Assembly (NCBI GenBank): GCA_016286055.1
Contig: JAEERW010000019.1
Span: 1 to 44,757 of the forward strand
Direction of reading: 5' to 3'
DNA from: Bacteroidales bacterium
Lineage (GTDB): Bacteria; Bacteroidota; Bacteroidia; Bacteroidales; UBA3824
Length of the DNA: 44,757 nucleotides
Under the pieces are notes generated by a model that ran no database searches, was not told where the DNA came from, and saw nothing but the letters and a program-made list of their open reading frames with translations. Positions within the stretch are counted from its first letter, which is position 1, and each line of letters opens with the position of its first letter. The translations under genes were made by a program, and so were the position numbers. Positions 27,798 through 34,640 of this stretch are shown here, piece after piece.

Positions 27798-28022
27798 TAG
27801 ACATTCCTCCATCAAAATTGTAACTATCGCGTTTGGCAAGATAGGCTTGTTTTGTTATCACATAGTCGTTTGACTTAATAGTTTGAGCATCAATATTTGT
27901 CACAATTTTCGCAGCGCCGGCATAGTAAGTTCTTTCCACACTCCACACTTTTATATCTATAATCGTAACTTCCTACTTGTGGATAATATTCTGATGATTA
28001 GAAGATGCCGTGGATGCCGGAG
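27787..28022 (-). pseudogene. Broken carrier fragment joined to an orphan C-terminal tail
   Basis: The part at 27929-28015 matches the intact 1148-aa gene at 36168-36254. It reads ASGIHGIF, a TAA stop, then SSEYYPQVGSYDYRYKSVEC, against GSGNHGIFSSSDYYPQSGSY in the intact gene (residues about 610-640). Immediately after VECGK the coding frame shifts by one. A clean tail continues (RTYYAGAAKIVTNIDAQTIK, SNDYVITKQAYLAKRDSYNF, DGGMSNDF) to a TAA at 27789-27787, overlapping the start of the 192-aa gene. Both frames carry a stop within the repeat, so this is a dead fragment: carrier core plus a different C-terminal end. The tail family is not recognised. Confidence 0.75.
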
Positions 28023-28056
28023 GCGAACATCTCTGATTTACCCATATCGTTTACTG

Positions 28057-29622
28057 TTATCGTTCACCTTCTATCACCTCCATCACTACTTCGTGTTTGG
28101 AAGTGGATTTGTTGTAGTTGATGCCGCAGAGGATGATTTGTTTTGAAAAACCTTTGAGTGAGGCAGGATAATTTTTGCGTTTGATTTGGTCGATGGCAGA
28201 GTCGGCTGACTTGTCGTATTTGAGTTCTACAACAATGGCGGGACGTTGTGATTTTGGCAGAGGAATGAAGACCATATCGGCAAAGCCTTTTCCCGATGGT
28301 AATTCGTGGAATATCTTGTAAAACGGCTTGGCGGCGTAATATGCCAAGATAATGGCGCAGCGCATTGAGTTCTCGTCGTTAAACTCCAAGAGCGATGACG
28401 CTTCAAAATGGTAGTCGTCGAAGGCGCGGGCGATTTTCTCTTTTTTGAGATTGATGGTGTCGTCCAAAAGACGAAGAGACGCTCCTACCGATTTTGACAG
28501 TTCACCCCATCCCGCCACGCTTACGGCGTTTTTAAACTCTATGGCTACTTCGGTGTTGGGAATTCTTACACGCTGAGTCTCAGGCTCGTAAGAGAGATAG
28601 CCGAGATGAACCAAGAGGGTCATAACGTCGTCGCTTGTTTCGATGTTCTTTATATCGTTGCGGAAACTTGCGGGTTCTATCACCTCGGTTCCTCCGCTCA
28701 TCATCTCTATAATCTTTGTCCTTACGTTGTCGGCGTCGGTGTGGAGGTAGGTCTCGATTGCCATAAACGATGCGGTCTTAGGCCAAAAACTGTTGTAACT
28801 GCGTTTTAAGATCGACTGCATCACCGAAAACGGATTGAAAATAGATTTTTCGCTGCCGATGATGTATCCGTCGTAGGCGTGTTTCATCAGTTCAAAATCC
28901 ATATCGTTCTCCTTGCAAAGGGTAACAACCTCTTTTTCTGTAAAGCCGTAGTACTTAGCCGTATTGCCGGGGTCTACAACGCTGTATTCTACAAAATTGT
29001 TCAACGCCGACTGCGTCTTTATCTTGATGATGGACAGGATGCCGGTCATATACACCAAGAGGAAAATCTTTTTTGCGTTGTTGGATTTGAACATAGCACG
29101 TAGAAAATTGACATACTCATCTTGTACATCCTGTTCCACATCGCGCACGAGCATATCCCACTCATCGATGATAAGGATAAAGCGGTCGCCTGTCTTCTTG
29201 TTTATTTCGGCAAGGGCCGCGGCGAATGATTCTTGTTCTTGCAAAAAAGGATACGAATCTTTCAGGTCGGCAACAAAGCATTTCTGCGCCTCGTTCAATA
29301 TCTTGTTTTTGGGAATGTTGGCAAAACGGTTCCAATCAATGTAAATAGTTGGGTACTTGTTGAGGTGGGTCTTGTAGTGGGGATTCTTGGTTATTTCCAA
29401 ACCCTCGAAGAGTTTTGATGAATCGCACGAGCGGTCGTAATAGGAATATGTCATCTGTGCCGCAATGGATTTCCCAAATCTTCGGGGACGAGAAATGCAG
29501 ATAAACTTATTCTCTGTATCAAGATTATCATTCAAAAATGACAGCAAACCCGACTTGTCTACGAAGTTGCTGTTGATAACGTTCCTGAAATCGCTGTTGC
29601 CGTAATCTATGTAGTCGCTCAT
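28057..29622 (-). CDS. AAA-ATPase-like protein with C-terminal PD-(D/E)XK nuclease domain
   Basis: From the ATG at 29622 (MSDYIDYGNSDFRNVINSNF) the protein is 521 aa. The N-terminal AAA-ATPase_like domain (PF09820 type) has the P-loop SRPRRFGKSIAAQ and a Walker B-like FILIIDEWDML. The C-terminal PD-(D/E)XK family 9 domain has KGFADMVFIPL then AIVVELKYDKS, the D...ExK core. These proteins occur in many copies in Bacteroidetes and archaea and are thought to be linked to mobile or defence DNA, but their role is not established. A long in-frame upstream extension to 29808 is rejected because a good promoter (29647-29678) lies inside it. The gene stands between two decayed cassettes. Confidence 0.9.
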   Translation of the reverse strand: MSDYIDYGNSDFRNVINSNFVDKSGLLSFLNDNLDTENKFICISRPRRFGKSIAAQMTYSYYDRSCDSSKLFEGLEITKNPHYKTHLNKYPTIYIDWNRFANIPKNKILNEAQKCFVADLKDSYPFLQEQESFAAALAEINKKTGDRFILIIDEWDMLVRDVEQDVQDEYVNFLRAMFKSNNAKKIFLLVYMTGILSIIKIKTQSALNNFVEYSVVDPGNTAKYYGFTEKEVVTLCKENDMDFELMKHAYDGYIIGSEKSIFNPFSVMQSILKRSYNSFWPKTASFMAIETYLHTDADNVRTKIIEMMSGGTEVIEPASFRNDIKNIETSDDVMTLLVHLGYLSYEPETQRVRIPNTEVAIEFKNAVSVAGWGELSKSVGASLRLLDDTINLKKEKIARAFDDYHFEASSLLEFNDENSMRCAIILAYYAAKPFYKIFHELPSGKGFADMVFIPLPKSQRPAIVVELKYDKSADSAIDQIKRKNYPASLKGFSKQIILCGINYNKSTSKHEVVMEVIEGER

Positions 29623-29646
29623 AACTCTTGGTGCTAATTGTTTCGG

Positions 29647-29678
29647 CAAATATAGGACTTTATTTTGTATTCTCCAAA
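29647..29678 (-). promoter_or_regulatory. Bacteroidetes-type promoter of the AAA-ATPase/nuclease gene
   Basis: TTTG (29678-29675), 20 nt, then TATATTTG (29654-29647), an exact match to TTTG-N19-21-TAnnTTTG. Transcription should start near 29640, 18 nt before the ATG at 29622, which decides the start of that gene. Confidence 0.6.
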
Positions 29679-29793
29679 AACACGAATGGTTATTTTGGGC
29701 GACACAGCCGGGCGGCGGGGGCTTTTTTCTTTTAAACAAAAATCTAAGCGAATGAAAATGAATACAAACGAATTTGCTTATCGAGGTTGATGT

Positions 29794-29821
29794 GTAGAGA
29801 CGTGCCATGGCGCGTCTCTAC
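29794..29821. repeat. 28-bp near-perfect palindrome (dispersed palindromic element)
   Basis: GTAGAGACG and CGTCTCTAC arms flank a GCCATGGC core, with one T/G mismatch pair. It lies in the 225-bp gap between the 369-aa gene and the AAA gene. A same-length element with paired base changes stands at 16276-16303. Such elements resemble the short palindromic repeats scattered through Bacteroidetes and cyanobacterial genomes. It has no T-run, so it is not an evident terminator. Confidence 0.75.
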
Positions 29822-29847
29822 GGTGGCAAATTTTGTGTAATATTCCC

Positions 29848-30957
29848 CTAGTCTTTTTTGTAGTATGGCATGTTTTGTTTCCAATAGAGTTCTTCATTTA
29901 AGTAATAATCTTTATAAGGCTTTAAGGCTTCAATAAACATATCTATATTATCGCAAATGTCTTCCGATGCTTGTTTATATTTTTCACGATATTTTTTGTC
30001 GTTGACTTGTGTTTCAAATAATCCATATGATATATTGTATATTACAGGATACGATTCTTTAAGATATGGATTATGAAAGCAATAATCATGTACTAATCCT
30101 GTATTATATGGCCGTTTGCTCTTTTCATCAAAATATAAAGGGTGATAAACCATGGTCTTGATTTGTAAAAAATGAACAAAAGCATCAAAATAGTACGATC
30201 CCCAAGAATCTATACCTCCCCCACTATATACTGGATTTCTATATAAATAATTTATATACCCATTTGAATCTTCATACTCACACGATTCTAACTGCCCCCA
30301 AGTATCTATAAAATGGTTGTTAATATCAATGACTTCGGGGTCGTGCATTCCCAAAAGATAATCGTAACAATATCCATGTTCTCTTTTGCCGTCTTCCTCC
30401 CATTCCTGCCTTGCCCATACATATACTTCGGGCCATTTGATTTGTGCCAACAAATCTGTTAATTCTCGGGGAAGCCTCTCGTTGGTTTGATAACTGCTAG
30501 TTTTTTGACGTTCCACCGCAAGGTTAAAAACAGTATCAAAATATGCTGAAAACAACTCTGGCGTTTTTAATATGGTATCCAATAAATACATCTGCTTGCG
30601 TTCTTTTAAATAATCCCGAATATAATCCTCTTGTATGCCGCGGTGATTATCAAAGCCATAATGTTCGGCTAACTCAGCCATGTACTGGTACGCGGTGTCT
30701 TTATTGAGGAATTTAAGCAAAAAAGATTTCAAACTGTCGTTGTAATAACAATCCTTAGTATTAATTTCTGGAATAAAGATATGAGGCAATACATGAAAAG
30801 GATTTCCTTCGGTTAACATTGTTAAGAGGCTGTCTGAATTAATCGTCTGCCTATATTTTGCATAACAGTTAAGATACTTAAAAGGATCGTTTTGTTGAGC
30901 AAAACTATTATGCGTTAATACGACTAATAATATAAAATATAATAGATTCTGTCTCAT
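29848..30957 (-). CDS. Secreted orphan protein, candidate cassette-linked (immunity or effector) gene
   Basis: The 369-aa protein has a signal peptide (MRQNLLYFILLVVLTHNSFA) and a mature part rich in Tyr, Asp and Trp, with no domain I can name. It starts only 9 nt after the stop of a 44-codon orphan tail (31101-30967) joined to a fragment of the carrier gene. It therefore looks like the second member of a displaced tail/partner pair. If the partner acts in the periplasm, a periplasmic immunity protein would fit; this is inference. The DNA is AT-rich, like its neighbours to the right and unlike the housekeeping genes. Confidence 0.75.
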   Translation of the reverse strand: MRQNLLYFILLVVLTHNSFAQQNDPFKYLNCYAKYRQTINSDSLLTMLTEGNPFHVLPHIFIPEINTKDCYYNDSLKSFLLKFLNKDTAYQYMAELAEHYGFDNHRGIQEDYIRDYLKERKQMYLLDTILKTPELFSAYFDTVFNLAVERQKTSSYQTNERLPRELTDLLAQIKWPEVYVWARQEWEEDGKREHGYCYDYLLGMHDPEVIDINNHFIDTWGQLESCEYEDSNGYINYLYRNPVYSGGGIDSWGSYYFDAFVHFLQIKTMVYHPLYFDEKSKRPYNTGLVHDYCFHNPYLKESYPVIYNISYGLFETQVNDKKYREKYKQASEDICDNIDMFIEALKPYKDYYLNEELYWKQNMPYYKKD

Positions 30958-30966
30958 TTTTATTTA

Positions 30967-31190
30967 TTAAAGATTATTTACTAGCGTCATTTGATATTTG
31001 AACCAAGTTCTTCTTGGAATAGAATAATCCATAAAATTATTAGTAATGTGCTTTTTATTACCCTTACTATCAAGTTCATAATTGTCCGCTAAGATAACCA
31101 TTTTTTTCTTCCGAAAAAATTATTTCGTAACGTGTGTCGCCGTTTTCATTCAAAACCACAGCCATCAACCGATTATTCACGGTTTAAAGA
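30967..31190 (-). pseudogene. Second broken carrier fragment joined to another orphan tail
   Basis: Positions 31080-31146 are identical over 67 bp to 36799-36865 in the 1148-aa carrier gene. In the carrier frame it reads NRLMAVVLNENGDTRYEIIF then SEEKNGYLSGQL and a stop, against KNGDTRYEIIFSEEKNGYLS in the intact protein. In the +1 frame an ORF opens inside the repeat (ATG 31101) and continues into unique sequence (MVILADNYELDSKGNKKHIT, ending KYQMTLVNNL) to a TAA at 30969-30967, 9 nt before the 369-aa gene. The tail looks like the C-terminal end of a protein whose body is missing. A further stop lies upstream of the repeat. Confidence 0.75.
31080..31146. repeat. 67-bp perfect direct repeat of carrier-gene DNA (second copy 36799-36865)
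   Basis: Every base from 31080 to 31146 equals 36799 to 36865, in the same orientation, 5719 bp apart. It starts with AATTGTCCGCTAAGATAACC and ends CGTGTGTCGCCGTTTT. Lack of any silent change shows a recent copy or ongoing gene conversion. Confidence 0.95.
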
Positions 31191-31346
31191 TAATCAATTT
31201 TTTCTTTAAGCAAAATATATGTAAAAAAGGTTGCAACACAAAATTATACTAAACGTTATTAATCTTCCTACAAGGAGCAACAATAGGAAAATTCCAAATT
31301 TAGTTCATTTGCAAAGGTAAGATTTTTTTGGGGAAATGAAAAACAC
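31191..31346. other. Non-coding AT-rich stretch
   Basis: This is the rest of the 433-bp gap between the 369-aa gene and the effector operon. I see no open frame, promoter box or further carrier homology here; it is AT-rich sequence between the second cassette remnant and the operon terminator. Confidence 0.5.
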
Positions 31347-31390
31347 AAAAAATCGCAGCTTAACCTCTTTTTGTGAGCTGCGATTTTTTT
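31347..31390. terminator. Terminator at the end of the accessory operon
   Basis: AAAAAATCGCAGCT pairs with AGCTGCGATTTTTT around a 15-nt loop, directly after the stop of the YARHG gene (31391). It marks the end of the minus-strand transcript coming from beyond 44275 and separates it from the remnants to the left. Confidence 0.9.
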
Positions 31391-32797
31391 CTAATTTCTT
31401 GATTTCTCAATTGACAAAATCAAACTGATATTACGTTTTTCAATATCTGATAAATATTTATCAACATTTGTATAACGCGGCTTATACCACGTTTGTAATT
31501 TAAAATACTTATCCATTTCGCCGCCTTGTCGGAAAATATAGCCATGACGCGCAAATATTTCATTACGCATTATTTTTAGCTCAGAATTATTGAACTTCTG
31601 CAAATATTCTTTTGTTAAATTCTTTTGCGATGCTTCCGGATACAAGCCATAAACCTTACCTGCCGACTCTAATATAGCTAAATTATATTTATCAGCATCA
31701 GTAAATTTTGATTCAACTTCAGTTACTCTTGGTTCATGATGAGAATAAAATTCATATAAATTGAAATAAGCATCAAGATATTCATCTTCAAATTTATAAT
31801 TGTATTTAGCATAAACAGTATTTCGCAGATTTTTTAAATCAACAGAATCCAAACCGTTTAATTCCTCATTTAAAATTTTCTCTCCATAATATACCTTATA
31901 CATCAAATTACTAAACTTAGGATTTAAATCAAACAACACAAGTTTACGAAAACGACTTGTTAATATGTAATATTTTAGTTTTGAATTTTCTACAACAATT
32001 CCTCCAACATATTGACTTGGATAAAGCATAATATTTCCTCCAATAATATTCAGAGAATTATCCATCACACACTCAAAAAAAGAAAAATACTTTCCATCAA
32101 TAGAACGAAAAATACATGGAATTTCACCAAAACCATGGTCATACACACTATAAAATTTTGAAAGATACTTATTAGTATTATCCAAATGCACCGATTGCAT
32201 TTGCTCTGTTTTTAAATCTAAAATACGTAAATCAAGATTGATAGAAGCACCGCCCTCTTCTTCACCTTTACAATACACAAATTTCTCATTAGATAATTTA
32301 TTTATGTATATAATCTCATAATCAGGATTATATGAGTTGGGTGTTGGATTATCATATTCATACTTTTCACGTTTTGTCAATAACAGGATCTCACTTAACT
32401 TTTGTGTATTTAAATTATAAGTTTTCAAATAGAGATTTGATCCATAAATTTTATAATTTTCAATAAATTTTGGATAAATAATTTTATTATCTATTTTGTA
32501 TGTCTTAATCGCATTATTTTTTAAATTAAAACTTACAACAAAATTTACAAACAAACAAAATAGTTTATCGCCTCTTAATTCACAATCTTTAAATTCGTTA
32601 AATTTAATTATAGGAAAAGAATCGTCAATTAAAACAGAATCACAATACAATCCTTGTTTATTTTCATATTGACAATAATGTTTTCCATTAATATAAAAAT
32701 GAAAAGTTTTATTACAATTCATTAATGTATCTTTTTTAATTTGTGCAATACTGCATAATGGCAGCAGTAGCAAAAAAATAATAATAATTTTTTTCAT
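31391..32797 (-). CDS. Secreted protein with two C-terminal YARHG-like domains
   Basis: From the ATG at 32797 the protein is 468 aa, with a signal peptide (MKKIIIIFLLLLPLCSIAQ), a beta-rich body (about 25-300) and two related C-terminal units. The second is a clear YARHG domain (MRNEIFARHGYIF...WYKPRYTNVDKYLSDIEK). The first (LRNTVYAKYNYKFEDEYLD...) is a degenerate copy. YARHG domains are found on extracytoplasmic proteins and their function is unknown. The start overlaps the stop of the 614-aa gene by 4 nt (ATGA), so the two are translationally coupled. The in-frame ATG at 32875 would remove the signal peptide from the terminus and is rejected. It is the last gene before the terminator. Confidence 0.8.
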   Translation of the reverse strand: MKKIIIIFLLLLPLCSIAQIKKDTLMNCNKTFHFYINGKHYCQYENKQGLYCDSVLIDDSFPIIKFNEFKDCELRGDKLFCLFVNFVVSFNLKNNAIKTYKIDNKIIYPKFIENYKIYGSNLYLKTYNLNTQKLSEILLLTKREKYEYDNPTPNSYNPDYEIIYINKLSNEKFVYCKGEEEGGASINLDLRILDLKTEQMQSVHLDNTNKYLSKFYSVYDHGFGEIPCIFRSIDGKYFSFFECVMDNSLNIIGGNIMLYPSQYVGGIVVENSKLKYYILTSRFRKLVLFDLNPKFSNLMYKVYYGEKILNEELNGLDSVDLKNLRNTVYAKYNYKFEDEYLDAYFNLYEFYSHHEPRVTEVESKFTDADKYNLAILESAGKVYGLYPEASQKNLTKEYLQKFNNSELKIMRNEIFARHGYIFRQGGEMDKYFKLQTWYKPRYTNVDKYLSDIEKRNISLILSIEKSRN

Positions 32798-34638
32798 TTG
32801 TTTATATGTTTTAAATATCCTAAATATAACCATGCTTTTGTTTCTGGCTTCCGAAGCCAAGAGTATTTTTCCCATGATTTAAAGCCCAAAAAAGTTCCTG
32901 CACCTACACTTAAATATTTGGAAGTTACATCAAGAGAAGTCGTTTCCTTTTGAGAATTATAATAACGCCTATTATATAAATCACCAGCCTCCAGTAAATT
33001 CGCAGGGAAAGCGACTTCAATATGCCCATGACCATCTTCTGATTTCGTAAAAATAACAGGATAACCTCTATCTGCAAAAGACCAAACAAATACTGCTGTG
33101 TCAGTCTCGAAATATTTTGTAGTAGCCTCTTTCAATTCCATATATAAATTATTATTAGCAAAAAACTTATGTTGTCCATTTGCATTGTAATATGGAATTG
33201 GTAATTCTACTTTTTTTTCTTCAGACGGATTTTTTAACACAAATGAATTATTACAGAGCCTCGGAGCGAAAGCACTACACCACGTTGGTTGATTGTTACT
33301 AAAACTATTATACAACAAATAACCCTTCCATAAACTTGAAGAATCACTAGTTTCAACATGGAATGTATTAGGGTCGTTTTCTGTAAATAAACTTGCCCCT
33401 TTTAGTCTTCCTGCATGAATTACATATTGCATACCATTACGGAAAGGCTTATTACAAGGAAATGTATCATTCAGCTCTTTTCCTATAGAATCTATAAAAA
33501 ATTTAGAACCTACAACTCTTCGTTCACACACATATTGAGAATTTTTTAATTGATTATAAAAATTTTTAAACTCATTATGCTTCATCAATGATTCCTTGGT
33601 TTCACCATCTTGAAAGTCAAAACGTATTTTACCATTTTGAACAATTTTTTTTAAAGAGTCAACATTTAAAACATTTATCGGTCTATCATGATCTTTTAAC
33701 GCTATATCAACGGGAGATACAGAATTGTCAGAAAAATACAAATTCTCATCAGAAACAATCTCAGATAATTCATTGAAAGGTGGTTTTCGGTTAACGCAAT
33801 ATAAAGTTCGACCAATTATATAATCATAAACATTAGCATTGCAGAAATTTTCTACCGTTTTATCCACACCTTTTCTTGGTCTTTTATTATCAATATATTT
33901 AATCTTTTCAAAATATTTAAAAACTACTTCTCTTCGTTCCGAACCTGATTTATAAACTAATGGTAAAGACAATATATCATCAGCTTTAGTATTTACAACT
34001 TCAGACCATGCCCATATTCCACCATAGAGAATACTACCCTTACAATATTGATCACAAGCAATCAATTTCTGAGCATTAGGACCAATATTATTCAAATATT
34101 GCAAATCCAAAGCCAAACTAAAAGACTTCAATGTATTAGAAATACATTCAATAGGTTTAGATGCTACTTGCATCGATACATTAGTTTTAATATAATCAAC
34201 TATTAAAGGCAATAGTTGTCCTTTTGTCATAAATTTCGATAAAACAAGATTTTTTAAAACATAAGTATCATTTTCTTTTACAAAATAAAACAAAATACGT
34301 TGTCTTTCATCAAATTTAGAATGCCAATATTCTAAAACAGATTGTTCTTGAACGTTATTATTACTTTTTAATTTTAAATTTCCAACATAACCACTGTCAA
34401 AAAAAATAACATCAACAACAATTGAATCTCGGTGATAATACTCAATATTTTTGGGCTTAATATTGGATCCATTATAAACATCAATTTGCTTACCCAACGT
34501 ATCTAATGAAGATTGAATACCTTCAATTAAGCTACGCTTCATCGTTTTCTTATCACTGCTATTAGTAAATTGTATATTATATTTCTGACCATTTACAAAT
34601 AATGGAAATATACAAAATAATATAAATATAACCTTCAT
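32794..34638 (-). CDS. Secreted orphan protein with a possible NlpC/P60- or CHAP-like C-terminal motif pair
   Basis: The 614-aa protein has a signal peptide (MKVIFILFCIFPLFVNG, cut near Gly/Gln 18). The N-terminal 430 residues are unrecognised. Near the C-terminus stands TWCSAFAPRLC (Cys454) and, 83 residues later, EDGHGHIEVAFP (His537/His539). A WC(S/A)AF cysteine and a later GHxxI/V histidine are the hallmark spacing of peptidoglycan-cleaving NlpC/P60 and CHAP domains. The match is to motifs only. The gene starts 2 bp after the carrier gene stop and overlaps the next gene, so it belongs to the same unit. It could be an effector, or the partner of the carrier's C-terminus. Confidence 0.7.
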   Translation of the reverse strand: MKVIFILFCIFPLFVNGQKYNIQFTNSSDKKTMKRSLIEGIQSSLDTLGKQIDVYNGSNIKPKNIEYYHRDSIVVDVIFFDSGYVGNLKLKSNNNVQEQSVLEYWHSKFDERQRILFYFVKENDTYVLKNLVLSKFMTKGQLLPLIVDYIKTNVSMQVASKPIECISNTLKSFSLALDLQYLNNIGPNAQKLIACDQYCKGSILYGGIWAWSEVVNTKADDILSLPLVYKSGSERREVVFKYFEKIKYIDNKRPRKGVDKTVENFCNANVYDYIIGRTLYCVNRKPPFNELSEIVSDENLYFSDNSVSPVDIALKDHDRPINVLNVDSLKKIVQNGKIRFDFQDGETKESLMKHNEFKNFYNQLKNSQYVCERRVVGSKFFIDSIGKELNDTFPCNKPFRNGMQYVIHAGRLKGASLFTENDPNTFHVETSDSSSLWKGYLLYNSFSNNQPTWCSAFAPRLCNNSFVLKNPSEEKKVELPIPYYNANGQHKFFANNNLYMELKEATTKYFETDTAVFVWSFADRGYPVIFTKSEDGHGHIEVAFPANLLEAGDLYNRRYYNSQKETTSLDVTSKYLSVGAGTFLGFKSWEKYSWLRKPETKAWLYLGYLKHINK

Positions 34639-34640
34639 CT

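Noticed and set aside
29623-29808. 62-residue N-terminal extension of the AAA-ATPase
   Set aside because: A complete TTTG-N20-TATATTTG promoter lies within it, the extension includes the 28-bp palindrome, and the family starts at MSDYIDYGN.
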